A stretch of 64,000 nt of DNA from Ferrimonas balearica (lineage in GTDB: Bacteria > Pseudomonadota > Gammaproteobacteria > Enterobacterales > Shewanellaceae): contig NZ_JAHVHW010000006.1 in the NCBI RefSeq assembly GCF_019802055.1, forward strand, positions 372,001 to 436,000. The letters run 5' to 3'. Positions 1-8,393 of this stretch are shown here, in pieces. Each line of letters starts with the position of its first letter. Position 1 is the first letter of the stretch. A model generated the notes under the pieces. That model was not told the DNA's origin, made no database searches, and worked only from the letters and a program-made list of their open reading frames with translations. Made by a program: the position numbers and the translations under genes.

Positions 1-950
1 GCCGCCAACTGCTCTTTAAGCGCCAGCACCTGCTGCTCCCAGAATTTGTCCGTACCAAACCAGGGAAAGTTCCGGGGAAACGCCGGATCACTCCAGCGCT
101 TTGTCAGCCACGCCAGATAGTTGATCATTCTCAGCGCCCGCAGAGGCTCGATCAGCCTGAGCTCTGCGCTGTTCAGTGAGGCAAAAGTCTCATACCCCTC
201 CAGCAGCACATCCAGCTGCAACAGCTGACTGGCGCGGTCACCATTAAGCATCATCCATAGGTCCTGAATCGCCGGACCGGATCGGGCGTCATCCAGATCC
301 ACGAAGCTGGGGCCTTCATCCACCCAGAGGATGTTGCCCGGATGCATATCACCGTGCAATCGCAGAGTGGTGAAGGGCTGAGAAAGGGGCGCCTCAATGC
401 GAGCCAGTACCTGATCCAGCACGGTAAAAAACGGGGTCTCGATATGGGGCCCCAACTCGGCCTGACGCTGGAGCAGATCCCGGGCCTGATGGCCAAACTC
501 AGCAAGACTCAGTGCAGGACGGTGGGCGAATGGGGTGCGGCGGCCCACCTGATGAAGTCGACCGATAAATCGGCCCACCGCTTCCAGCTGATCGAGGTTA
601 TCCACCTCAAACTGGCGCCCACCGACGCTGTACCAGAGAGCGAACCGATAGCCCTGATGCTCAAACAGCGTCTCACCCTCAATGCTGATCGGTGCCGCCA
701 CCGGAACCTCACTGTCCGCCAACTCCTGGGCAAACTGATGCTCTTCACGGATCTGCGCCTCACTCCAGCGTTGAGGCCTATAGAACTTGGTGACGTAGCG
801 ACGGCCATCCTCAGCCCGAAACTGGTATACCCGGTTCTCATAGCTGTTCAGCGGCAACAGGCCGGTTTCCGGGTACACGCCCAGGCTCTCGACCGCATCC
901 AGCACCACATCCGGCGTCAGAGAGTGAAAATCAAAGCGGGCTTCAGACAT
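1..950 (-). CDS. srkA: Stress response kinase A (SrkA/YihE/RdoA), C-terminus cut by window edge
   Basis: The frame is open from the ATG at 948-950 to the left edge, giving 316 codons. The E. coli family member has about 328 residues, so only the last dozen or so are missing. Kinase-like (APH fold) landmarks are visible: HGDMHPGN at residues 199-206 (catalytic Asp and Asn) and FVDLDDARSGP from residue 216 (metal-binding Asp). In E. coli this Ser/Thr protein kinase acts in the Cpx envelope-stress response and counters stress-induced death. Its start overlaps the stop of the upstream small gene by 8 nt (ATGTCTGA), so it is probably translationally coupled as the last visible gene of the selO operon. 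Confidence 0.9.
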   Translation of the reverse strand, partial: MSEARFDFHSLTPDVVLDAVESLGVYPETGLLPLNSYENRVYQFRAEDGRRYVTKFYRPQRWSEAQIREEHQFAQELADSEVPVAAPISIEGETLFEHQGYRFALWYSVGGRQFEVDNLDQLEAVGRFIGRLHQVGRRTPFAHRPALSLAEFGHQARDLLQRQAELGPHIETPFFTVLDQVLARIEAPLSQPFTTLRLHGDMHPGNILWVDEGPSFVDLDDARSGPAIQDLWMMLNGDRASQLLQLDVLLEGYETFASLNSAELRLIEPLRALRMINYLAWLTKRWSDPAFPRNFPWFGTDKFWEQQVLALKEQLA

Positions 951-1272
951 GTTCAGCCCTCACTTGTGCGGCGATAAACGCCACCACTTCCGCCCCCTCT
1001 TCAGCGGTTTCTCCGGGTTGAAGCCATAGGGTTTCGCACAGCGCTTCGTATTGCAGACTCAAGGGGGTGTCCTCAAAGGTGACGGGCCAGAAGAGGCGGT
1101 CCGCGCCGAGCTCAACCGGGCCCAATTGACACTCAAGCCTCGCCATTAACAGCGGCGCCAGGGATTCCGTCTCCTCCTGACTCAAAGGGCAGTGCCAGAG
1201 CAACTGCTGTCGCTCTGTGCTGAACTGGGGTTGCCCTAACTTGAACAGGAGAGGGTGATCTGTTGACTCCAT
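943..1272 (-). CDS. Small protein of unknown function (DUF3630-like)
   Basis: This 109-residue protein has no signal peptide or membrane segment and is acidic, with several Trp residues. It resembles the roughly 100-residue DUF3630 proteins of Shewanella and Vibrio relatives, but I assign that family from memory only. It sits between selO and srkA on the same strand. Its proposed start lies 37 nt inside the end of selO and its stop overlaps the srkA start, so the three genes form one tightly coupled unit. A later start that removes the selO overlap is possible. No function can be assigned. Confidence 0.65.
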   Translation of the reverse strand: MESTDHPLLFKLGQPQFSTERQQLLWHCPLSQEETESLAPLLMARLECQLGPVELGADRLFWPVTFEDTPLSLQYEALCETLWLQPGETAEEGAEVVAFIAAQVRAEHV

Positions 1273-2675
1273 GATGGCGCATCGCCTCGTAAATCGTCGT
1301 ACTGAGGCTCAGGATCATAGGGTCGGCATAAGGCTCGGTGCAAGCGAGCCAGGGGTCCGTTATCACCCTGCTCCGCCGCCTCAATCGCCTGTTGAGCCAG
1401 ATGCGTTCGCAAAATCAGGGCCGGGTTGGCCCGGGCCCGCTCCGCTTGCCAGTGGCTTAGGGTCCCGGGATTCCCTACTCTTGCCTGGTATTGTGCCCAC
1501 CACTGTTCGAACCCCTCCTGCTGGCCCAGAAGCGGATGCAACGGGGTATCCTTGCTGCCGGGGTCCAACTGAGCAAAGGTGCGCAGAGTGTTGCTGTAAT
1601 CCACTCCGGCCGCCGCCATCAGGTTGAGCAATCCGCCAATCAGCGGCAGGTCCGCCGCCGTCGCCTCCTCAATCCCCAGTCGGGCCCCCATTCGGGAGAG
1701 GTAGCGGGCAATCAGCACCGGCTCGTAATCGCTCAGCGCCGCCTTCAGACCCTCATCGTCATGCCATGGGGTCAGGGTGACGGCCAGCCGATTCAGGTTC
1801 CACAGGCCGATGCCGGGCTGCTGGTCAAAGGCGTACCGCCCCTCATGATCCGAATGGTTGCAGACATAGCCGGGATTGAAGGTGTTCATAAAGGCAAAGG
1901 GGCCGTAATCAAAGGTCTCGCCCAGAATCGACATGTTGTCGCTGTTCAACACCCCATGGCAGAAGCCAAACGCCTGCCAGTCGGCCACGGTTTCTGCGGT
2001 ACGGGCAACCACCGCTCGCAACCACGCCAGCTTGGGATCCCCCTCCCCATTCACTTCAGGGAAATGGTGCTGAATCGTGTCTTCAATCAACGCCTCCAGC
2101 TTCTCCTCCTGACGGGTGTAGAGAAAGTACTCAAAGTGGCCGAAGCGCAGATGACTGGGACTGACGCGCACCGTGATGGCACCGGTTTCCTGAGTTTCCC
2201 GCCAGACAGGCGTCTCCGAGCCAATCACTGCGAGTGCCCGAGTGGTGGCAATCCCCAGGTGGTGCAGCGCCTCGCTGGCCAGGAATTCCCGGATGGCGCT
2301 GCGCAGCACCGCCCGACCATCACCGCCCCGGCTGTAGGGAGTAGGGCCGCTGCCTTTGAGGAAAAGCTCCAGCCCATTTCGCTCCCCCAGATGCAGCCCA
2401 CGCCCATCGCCCAGTCGCGGGGTATATCCCCCAAACTGATGGCCACTGTAAACCTGGGCAAAGGACGGCCAGGGCAGGGGCGAGGCCGAGCCTGACAGCA
2501 ACGACAAGGAGGCATCATTCTGTTCCAGCCCGAGGCGCTGCCCCATCGTCTCGCTCCAACCCACCCAGCGTGGATTATCCAGAGGAGCTGGCATCACAGC
2601 GCTGCCCAACCAGGGCAACCGTTGGCCAATACCCCCTTGCCATGCTGTGTCCTTTTCCGTCAGAGTCTTACTCAA
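1236..2675 (-). CDS. selO: Protein adenylyltransferase SelO (YdiU/UPF0061)
   Basis: The 479-residue protein has the family's usual length. SelO is a kinase-fold enzyme that binds ATP inverted and transfers AMP to Ser, Thr or Tyr of target proteins. Visible motifs are LGDGRG at 88-93, the Lys-containing LKGSGPTPYSRGGDGRA segment at about 106-122, CHGVLNSDNMS at 239-249 with Asn247, and FDYGPF with Asp256 for metal. It ends in SCSS, the bacterial counterpart of the selenocysteine-bearing tail of eukaryotic homologues. It is divergent from the DsrE-like gene across only 32 nt and leads the srkA operon. Confidence 0.95.
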   Translation of the reverse strand: MSKTLTEKDTAWQGGIGQRLPWLGSAVMPAPLDNPRWVGWSETMGQRLGLEQNDASLSLLSGSASPLPWPSFAQVYSGHQFGGYTPRLGDGRGLHLGERNGLELFLKGSGPTPYSRGGDGRAVLRSAIREFLASEALHHLGIATTRALAVIGSETPVWRETQETGAITVRVSPSHLRFGHFEYFLYTRQEEKLEALIEDTIQHHFPEVNGEGDPKLAWLRAVVARTAETVADWQAFGFCHGVLNSDNMSILGETFDYGPFAFMNTFNPGYVCNHSDHEGRYAFDQQPGIGLWNLNRLAVTLTPWHDDEGLKAALSDYEPVLIARYLSRMGARLGIEEATAADLPLIGGLLNLMAAAGVDYSNTLRTFAQLDPGSKDTPLHPLLGQQEGFEQWWAQYQARVGNPGTLSHWQAERARANPALILRTHLAQQAIEAAEQGDNGPLARLHRALCRPYDPEPQYDDLRGDAPSWSQQITLSCSS

Positions 2676-2707
2676 TTGCTATTCCCTTTTGATCTTTTGG
2701 AGAACCC

Positions 2708-3067
2708 ATGACATCCATCCTGCTGGTTGCTCACGACAGCCCCTACGGCAGTGAACGTCTCTACAATGCCCTTCGAATCGCCCTGGCAACCCAGGAGCAC
2801 GCTGAGACGCCGGTATCCCAGAAGCTGTTCCTGATGTCCGACGCCACCGTCGCCGCGTTGTCCGGACAGCAAACCCCGGATCTGAGCTACCACATCGGCC
2901 AGATGTTGGAGATCCTGCTGGCCCAGGGGGTTGAGATCGCCGTTTGCCGAACCTGCGCCGAAGCCCGGGGACTGAGCCAGGATCGGCTGATCGAGGGCAT
3001 CACCATCGGCACATTGGTGGATCTGACCCGGCACACCCTGGCGGCGGATAAAGTGATCCACATTTGA
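2708..3067 (+). CDS. DsrE/DsrF-family (YchN-like) sulfur-relay protein
   Basis: This 119-residue soluble protein has the DsrE-like Rossmann-type layout: a hydrophobic first strand (SILLVAHD), then a YGSERLYNALRIA helix. The motif CRTCAEARG places cysteines at 80 and 83, where YchN and DsrE proteins carry a conserved Cys. Family members act in sulfur transfer or as small hexameric proteins of unclear role. A GGAGA ribosome-binding site precedes the ATG. It is not part of a tusBCD set here, so the specific role is open. Confidence 0.8.
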   Translation: MTSILLVAHDSPYGSERLYNALRIALATQEHAETPVSQKLFLMSDATVAALSGQQTPDLSYHIGQMLEILLAQGVEIAVCRTCAEARGLSQDRLIEGITIGTLVDLTRHTLAADKVIHI

Positions 3068-3100
3068 TCTGGATCGCGAATCCTGTGGATACTCCTTATG

Positions 3101-3119
3101 ACCCGGCCACCGGCCGGGT
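3101..3119. terminator. GC-rich hairpin after the DsrE-like gene
   Basis: A perfect 8-bp inverted repeat (ACCCGGCC / GGCCGGGT) with a 3-nt loop lies between the DsrE-like gene and ygbA. No T-run follows, so this is a weak terminator or a processing hairpin. Confidence 0.35.
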
Positions 3120-3158
3120 AGGATGAGCGTAAATCCGACTGGCACACTAGGTTATACC

Positions 3159-3551
3159 ATGAAAAGCGACCGGCTTGAGGGCCGACTGGCCCAGGAATAC
3201 CGCACCATCGCCCATATGATGCAGATCTACTGCAAGGATCACTGCGGCCAGGTGCCCCGTGAAAACGGGTTGTGTGGGTGCTGTCATGAGCTGTTGGCCT
3301 ATGCGGAACAGAAGCTGGACCGCTGCCCCTACGGAGACACCAAACCGACCTGCGCCAAGTGCCCCATCCACTGCTACAAACCGGAGCCCAAAGAGCGGGT
3401 ACGCCAGGTGATGCGTTACGCCGGGCCACGCATGCTGCTGCGTCACCCCATTGAGGCGATCCGGCACCTGCTGGATGAACGACGCCCGGTGCCAGAAAAA
3501 CCACCGATGCGGGCCAACCGGCGACGCAACCGGCCAACCGACGGAAGCTGA
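3159..3551 (+). CDS. ygbA: YgbA-like nitrous-oxide-stimulated promoter family protein
   Basis: With the ATG at 3159 the protein has 130 residues; the GTG or ATG codons upstream lack a good ribosome-binding site. It carries nine cysteines at positions 25, 29, 39, 41, 42, 56, 65, 68 and 72, with the conserved blocks ENGLCGCCHELLAYA and TCAKCPIHCY, a pattern suggesting metal or Fe-S binding. E. coli YgbA belongs to the NsrR (nitric oxide) regulon and is linked to recovery from nitrosative stress. I did not find a convincing NsrR site upstream. The family call is firm; the biochemical role is not established by the sequence. Confidence 0.85.
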   Translation: MKSDRLEGRLAQEYRTIAHMMQIYCKDHCGQVPRENGLCGCCHELLAYAEQKLDRCPYGDTKPTCAKCPIHCYKPEPKERVRQVMRYAGPRMLLRHPIEAIRHLLDERRPVPEKPPMRANRRRNRPTDGS

Positions 3552-3554
3552 CCT

Positions 3555-4382
3555 ATGACGATGCCGCCAGTCCTCGATTTACTCACCTGGCTGCATCTGG
3601 GAATTGCCTTAATTGGCAGCTTTTACTGCTTACTGTTGGCGGTTCTGTTGCTCTACTTCTATCGAGACCCATTTCGGTCAGAGCGATATCTCGCCAGTTG
3701 GCTCGCGCTGCTGGCGCTCTACTTTGGGCTGGTGCCTAATCAACTTCCTTCCACCGTGTTGCTGCCAGCCTACACCCTGCAGTTTTTCGCCCTCCCCTGT
3801 CTTTACCTTTACCTTGAGGCACAACTGCGCCGCCGGAGAGTGAGAGCGGGCTGGCACCTGACCATTCCCGCCGCCCTGTCCCTTTATGCCTTGGCGACCG
3901 TCCAGTTTCATGTTTCTCACCAGATGGGAGGCCACCTTGAGGCGGATGAGTATCTGCTGGCGCTGCTTCCTCTGGGTGCCCTGGCACAGTACCTCTATTA
4001 CGCCCGAGCCACCTGGCAGCTTTGGCGACGCTGGGGCTACCCGAATGCCACGACATCAGCCCGGCCCAGAACACAAAACTATGCCTGGCTGCTGACCTTG
4101 ACCATCACCTCCGGCCTGGTCTGGTTGCTGCGCCTGATCGGCGTTTCGATTCCACTCTGGAACGGCCAACCGCTTGCACCATGGGTGCACGTCAGCAAGC
4201 GCATTGCCATCATCGGCCTGCTGCTTTTCGGGTTGGCCTACGGGCTGCGCCAGATCACCAGCTCCGTCTGGGTACAACGCCGGCGTACCCGCCCCCGCAC
4301 TAAGGCGAGAAAGCCACGTTCCGAGTCCGTACTGAGCCCCGAAGAGCTGACGTTCTTGCGGGATCTCAACAAAAAGAACTAA
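3555..4382 (+). CDS. Polytopic membrane protein resembling the sensor half of a membrane AraC regulator
   Basis: The 275-residue protein has about six to seven hydrophobic segments (for example residues 14-34, 45-62, 98-115, 130-150, 178-196, 217-236). A strongly basic stretch (VQRRRTRPRTKARKPR) follows, and then LSPEELTFLRDLNKKN at the extreme end. AraC-family regulators with a membrane N-terminus have a similar helical region and an LS-EE linker just before their helix-turn-helix. Here the protein stops at that point, so no DNA-binding domain is present. It begins 3 nt after ygbA and is probably co-transcribed. Function unknown. Confidence 0.65.
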   Translation: MTMPPVLDLLTWLHLGIALIGSFYCLLLAVLLLYFYRDPFRSERYLASWLALLALYFGLVPNQLPSTVLLPAYTLQFFALPCLYLYLEAQLRRRRVRAGWHLTIPAALSLYALATVQFHVSHQMGGHLEADEYLLALLPLGALAQYLYYARATWQLWRRWGYPNATTSARPRTQNYAWLLTLTITSGLVWLLRLIGVSIPLWNGQPLAPWVHVSKRIAIIGLLLFGLAYGLRQITSSVWVQRRRTRPRTKARKPRSESVLSPEELTFLRDLNKKN

Positions 4383-4405
4383 CCCTTCAGCTCTCTGGGG
4401 TTTTT
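4381..4405 (+). terminator. Probable rho-independent terminator
   Basis: AACCC pairs with GGGTT and CAG with CTG around a CTCT loop, with a 2-nt bulge, followed directly by a T-run. It sits between the membrane protein gene and the S9 peptidase gene. Confidence 0.45.
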
Positions 4406-4442
4406 CGCTACCCTCGGCGATAAATCACAAGGAGTTAAAACA

Positions 4443-6497
4443 ATGACAACAGGACGTCTACCTGTGGCGTTATCGCTACTGGCGATGGCTGCCGCTGCCC
4501 ATTCGGCCCCCCGAGACCATCAGATCACACCCGAAGATTACTTCACCATCGCCCACCCCAGCGGCATCGCCATCAGCGCCGATGGCAAGCGGGCTGCCTG
4601 GGTGCAGTCCTACTGGGACAAAGAGAGCGACGGCCAGAAAAAAGATCTCTGGCGGATGAGCCTGCCCAAAGGGACACCGGAACGCCTCACCTTCAGCGAA
4701 GAGAATGAGGGTGCCCCTCAGTTCAGTCTCGACGGAAATCACCTCTATTTTCTCAAGGCGGAAAAACGCGGCGAAGAGAGCAACGCCCCCTACAACGGCA
4801 AATCTCAGGTGTTTCGCCTGACGCTGGCCACCGGAGAGGTGGTGCCGTTGACCCGGGAGAAGGAGGGGGTAAGCCAGTTCTCTCTGGGGCCCCAGGGCCA
4901 GGCACTCTGGTATACCGGCAACAAGGAGTATCACAACGAGGACCCCTTCGCCGGCCTGCGTCAGGCCCACAGTGCCCCGCAGTATGGCCATGGCAAGGTG
5001 ACCGTCAATCCGCTTTACCGTCTCGATCTGAGCAGCTACCGAACCGAACTGGTACTGGATGACAACAAGGTGGTGTGGGGCTTTGACGTCAGTCCGGATG
5101 GCAACCGCATCGCCCGAGTGGTCACCGATGACAATGAACTGGTTCACCTTGAGGGGTGGTCTGATATTGCCGTCTATGACCGCAACCAGCAGCGCAGCTG
5201 GACCCTGCCGGATCAGGCCTGGCGTGCCGAGGCGCCCTCTCCCTACGGCTGGCTGATGCAGCCCCGTTGGAGCCCCGACGGGGATCGGCTGGCTTTCCGT
5301 ATCGATTACGATGGTTATCCAGGGCAGCTCTTTATTACCGAATTAAGCGCCGAGGGCGAAGTGGTTGGTCAGGCCGATCTGGCCCGCTCAGGCGATGTCA
5401 CCTTGAATGGCGACAACATCGCCTGGCGTCCCGGCAGTGATGAGATCTGCTATCGCGGCAGCGAGCATGCCCGGGTCCGCCTCTACTGCACCGAGATGGA
5501 GGGTACCGAGCAGGGGGAAACCCGCACCCTGACCGAGGGCGACTTTGTGGTGGGCGGCTACGCCTTCTCCGATAACGGTAAGGAGCTGGCGCTGACCCAC
5601 AACGGCCTGGAGCACTTCTACGAGATCTACAGTGGACGGGTGGGCAAAACCCCCGCCCGCCGCACCGACCTCAACCCCCAGGTGGCCAGCTGGAAGCTGC
5701 CGCAACTGAGCATAGTCCGGTGGACCGCACCGGATGGCACCCCGGTTGAAGGTATCCTGGAACTGCCGCCGGGCTACCAGAAGAGTGATGGTCCGCTGCC
5801 TCTGGTGGTACAGATCCATGGTGGCCCCACCGCCGCAACCCCCTACTCGTTGCAACATCGCACCTATGGCCGCAGCACCTTTGCTGCCAGAGGCTGGGCA
5901 CTGCTCTCCCCCAACTACCGGGGCTCCACCGGGTTTGGCGACAAGTTCCTGGTCGATCTGGTTGGCCGTGAGCACGACATCGAGGTGGCGGACATCGTCT
6001 CCGGCGTCGACAAGCTGATCGCCGACGGCATTGTGGATGGCGACAAGCTGGCCGTGATGGGCTGGAGTAACGGTGGCTACCTGACCAACGCTCTGATCAG
6101 CACCACCGACCGCTTTAAAGCCGCCAGCTCTGGAGCTGGCGTCTGGGATCAGCGCCTGCAGTGGATGCTGGAGGACACCCCGGGACACGTCATCAACTTT
6201 ATGCAGGGGCTGCCCTGGGAGCAGCCGGAAGCCTACGACCACGGCTCCAGCCTGAGCCACGCCGCCAGCATCAAAACCCCAACCCTGATCCATATGGGGG
6301 AGAATGACGCCCGGGTACCGGCACCGCACGCCTATGGCCTCTATCGCACCCTGCAGCAGTACCTGAATGTGCCGACGGAGCTGCTGATCTACCCGGGAGA
6401 GGGACACGGCCTCACCACCTACCAGCACAAGCTGGCCAAGATGCAGTGGGACCTATCCTGGTTTGAGCACTATGTGCTGGAAAAACCGGTGGAGTAA
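4443..6497 (+). CDS. Secreted S9-family prolyl-oligopeptidase-like serine peptidase
   Basis: The 684-residue precursor has a signal peptide (first about 22 residues, cleavage near AHSA). A beta-propeller-like region with repeated S.DG..A motifs spans residues 40-400, followed by an alpha/beta hydrolase domain. The catalytic triad is readable: Ser542 in GWSNGGY, Asp622 in GENDARVP and His655 in GEGHG; HGGP near residue 460 supplies the oxyanion region. This matches acyl-aminoacyl-peptidase/dipeptidyl-aminopeptidase-like enzymes that trim peptides in the periplasm or outside the cell. It has an AAGGAG ribosome-binding site and a strong terminator, so it is probably a single-gene unit. Confidence 0.9.
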   Translation: MTTGRLPVALSLLAMAAAAHSAPRDHQITPEDYFTIAHPSGIAISADGKRAAWVQSYWDKESDGQKKDLWRMSLPKGTPERLTFSEENEGAPQFSLDGNHLYFLKAEKRGEESNAPYNGKSQVFRLTLATGEVVPLTREKEGVSQFSLGPQGQALWYTGNKEYHNEDPFAGLRQAHSAPQYGHGKVTVNPLYRLDLSSYRTELVLDDNKVVWGFDVSPDGNRIARVVTDDNELVHLEGWSDIAVYDRNQQRSWTLPDQAWRAEAPSPYGWLMQPRWSPDGDRLAFRIDYDGYPGQLFITELSAEGEVVGQADLARSGDVTLNGDNIAWRPGSDEICYRGSEHARVRLYCTEMEGTEQGETRTLTEGDFVVGGYAFSDNGKELALTHNGLEHFYEIYSGRVGKTPARRTDLNPQVASWKLPQLSIVRWTAPDGTPVEGILELPPGYQKSDGPLPLVVQIHGGPTAATPYSLQHRTYGRSTFAARGWALLSPNYRGSTGFGDKFLVDLVGREHDIEVADIVSGVDKLIADGIVDGDKLAVMGWSNGGYLTNALISTTDRFKAASSGAGVWDQRLQWMLEDTPGHVINFMQGLPWEQPEAYDHGSSLSHAASIKTPTLIHMGENDARVPAPHAYGLYRTLQQYLNVPTELLIYPGEGHGLTTYQHKLAKMQWDLSWFEHYVLEKPVE

Positions 6498-6502
6498 CAC
6501 AC

Positions 6503-6530
6503 AAAAGGGCCGCACTCGCGGCCCTTTTTA
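6503..6530 (+). terminator. Rho-independent terminator of the S9 peptidase gene
   Basis: AAGGGCCGC, loop ACTC, GCGGCCCTT, then a T-run, beginning six bases after the stop codon. Confidence 0.9.
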
Positions 6531-6545
6531 ATGCCGGTAGAAACA

Positions 6546-6573
6546 AGAAAGGCCGCCTGGGAGGGCGGCCTTG
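6546..6573 (-). terminator. Probable terminator of argO
   Basis: A perfect 9-bp stem (AAGGCCGCC / GGCGGCCTT) with a 6-nt loop. Read on the minus strand it is followed by TTTCTTGTTT, so it would stop leftward transcription from argO, although it lies about 150 nt past the argO stop. Confidence 0.6.
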
Positions 6574-6719
6574 GGACTTGGGCATTGGAGGGGCCAGTTG
6601 GGCACTGACCCAAAACCGACGCAGGCACTGGCCGATGGCTATCGGCTGAGCATCCTTGCCCGTCCAGCGTGGTCTCAATAAGGAAAAACGACCCTGCTGC
6701 AGAGAACTTTAAAAATTTT

Positions 6720-7322
6720 TTAACCCACCAGCAAAAGCTTCAGGCCGATGCCCCACATCAGGGCCCAGACCATCAGATCAATGCCCCGCCACACTGCGGG
6801 ACGAGCCAGTACCGGCGCCAATCGGGCCGCACCCAGGCTGAGCCCAAAGAACCACAAGGTCGAAGCGGTCAGGGTGCCGGCAAAGAAGAACCAGCGCTCA
6901 TCACCGAACTGCGCGCCGATGGAGCCAAGTAGCACCAATGCGTCCAGATAAACGTGAGGGTTGAGCAGTGTCACTGCCAGAGTGGCGATGATAACAGTGC
7001 GACGACACCCTATGGCACCGCCCTCTGCCTGCAAGCGGCTGCCCTTGATGGCGCGACGCAGCGAGCTTAAGCCAAAGATCAACAGGAAGGCGCCCCCGCC
7101 ATAGCGAGCAACCGCCATCAGCATCTCACTCTCACTGATGATCGCGCCTACGCCAGCCACGCCAAGGCCGATCAAGATGGCATCACAGACAGTGCAGATC
7201 AGAGCAACCAGCAGGTGGTGATGACGCTTAAGGGCCTGACTCAGCACGAAGGCGCCCTGAGCACCAATCGCCATAATCAATGCACCACCAATCCCTAATC
7301 CATTCACAAACGCCGTAACCAT
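6720..7322 (-). CDS. argO: LysE/ArgO-family basic amino acid exporter
   Basis: This 200-residue protein has about six transmembrane segments typical of the LysE superfamily. It includes the N-terminal GGALIMAIGAQGAFVLSQ helix and the conserved TLLNPHVYLD motif near residue 120. ArgO exports arginine and toxic analogues such as canavanine across the inner membrane. It lies divergent from argP with a 111-bp AT-rich gap, the arrangement in which ArgP activates argO. Identity is strongly supported by both sequence and context; the exact substrate is inferred. Confidence 0.9.
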   Translation of the reverse strand: MVTAFVNGLGIGGALIMAIGAQGAFVLSQALKRHHHLLVALICTVCDAILIGLGVAGVGAIISESEMLMAVARYGGGAFLLIFGLSSLRRAIKGSRLQAEGGAIGCRRTVIIATLAVTLLNPHVYLDALVLLGSIGAQFGDERWFFFAGTLTASTLWFFGLSLGAARLAPVLARPAVWRGIDLMVWALMWGIGLKLLLVG

Positions 7323-7433
7323 CTTGCCCTCCTGTATGTTGAGGCGGCAGTGTAGGGTTGCGACAGCATGGAGAAAATCTAATAATCCTTATTCAATATA
7401 AGTTTTTTTAATTAACAAATTCGGTGGGTCGGG
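7323..7433. promoter_or_regulatory. Divergent argO/argP control region
   Basis: The gap contains a distinctly AT-rich block (about 7375-7423, with ATAATCCTTATT and AATATAAG) in otherwise GC-rich DNA. This is the expected place for the ArgP operator and both promoters. ArgP-type LysR proteins bind poorly conserved T-N11-A sequences, so I cannot place the exact site. Confidence 0.5.
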
Positions 7434-8321
7434 ATGCTGGATTACAAGCTCCTCCACGCTCTGGCGGAAGTGGTGCGTCAGGGCAGCTTTGATAGGGCGG
7501 CACGCAAGCTCAACCTGACGCAATCTGCGGTTTCACAGCGGATAAGCACCCTGGAGCAGCGGGTAGGTCGGCCCTTATTGGTTCGAGCCAACCCGGTGCG
7601 CGCCACCGAGGCTGGATTGCTGCTGTTGCGGCATCAACAGCAGGTAGCGCTGATGGAGGCCAATCTCTCCGATGCGCTGCTGACGGGAGCGCGGACCACC
7701 TTCGAACGGATCGCCCTGGCCGTCAACGCCGACAGCCTGGCAACCTGGTTGCCCCAGGCGCTGCGACGACTGTTCGACGAGCACCAATTGCTGACGGAGC
7801 TGATTGTCGAGGATGAAGACATCACGCTGAACCGACTCAAGTCCGGTGAAGTGGCTGGCTGCATCTCCGCCATCGCCAAGCCGGTGCAGGGTTGCCGCAC
7901 CCAGCGGCTCGGCACGCTGCGCTACCGCATGGCGGCATCACCCGCCTTTATCGCTCGCTATTTTTCAGAGGGGGTCACCGCCAGCACCCTGGCCCAGGCG
8001 CCAACGGTGGTTTACAGCCAGCACGACGATTTAATGAGCCGCTTTCTGGCCCGCCACTATCCGGATCTCGGCCACCTTCCTCCGCATCACCAAGTGCCCT
8101 CCGCCCAGGCGTTCGTCAACCTGGCCCTGCAGGGCATTACCTGGGCGCTGATCCCGGCCGTTCAACTGGAGCCCTACCAAAGCTCGGGGGCCCTGGTGAG
8201 CCCAAGCAATCACCATCTGGATGTGCCCCTCTACTGGCACAGCTGGCGCCTGGAATCGCCAACCATGACCCATCTGGCCGCAGTGTTAATTCAGGAAGCC
8301 AAGACCCAGTTGAGGGGATAA
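7434..8321 (+). CDS. argP: LysR-family regulator ArgP (IciA)
   Basis: The 295-residue protein has a typical LysR winged helix-turn-helix in residues 1-60 (FDRAARKLNLTQSAVSQRI), a linker helix and a periplasmic-binding-like effector domain. The stretch LAVNADSLATWLPQAL is characteristic of ArgP. In E. coli ArgP senses lysine and arginine and activates argO and other genes; it was once described as an inhibitor of replication initiation (IciA). The divergent argO supports the call. Confidence 0.92.
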   Translation: MLDYKLLHALAEVVRQGSFDRAARKLNLTQSAVSQRISTLEQRVGRPLLVRANPVRATEAGLLLLRHQQQVALMEANLSDALLTGARTTFERIALAVNADSLATWLPQALRRLFDEHQLLTELIVEDEDITLNRLKSGEVAGCISAIAKPVQGCRTQRLGTLRYRMAASPAFIARYFSEGVTASTLAQAPTVVYSQHDDLMSRFLARHYPDLGHLPPHHQVPSAQAFVNLALQGITWALIPAVQLEPYQSSGALVSPSNHHLDVPLYWHSWRLESPTMTHLAAVLIQEAKTQLRG

Positions 8322-8393
8322 CGCAATTCGACTGGCAAGCCCGTCACAACCTGCCACCCTTACACTCAGGGAGCGGATAATGAGGGATAAGTC

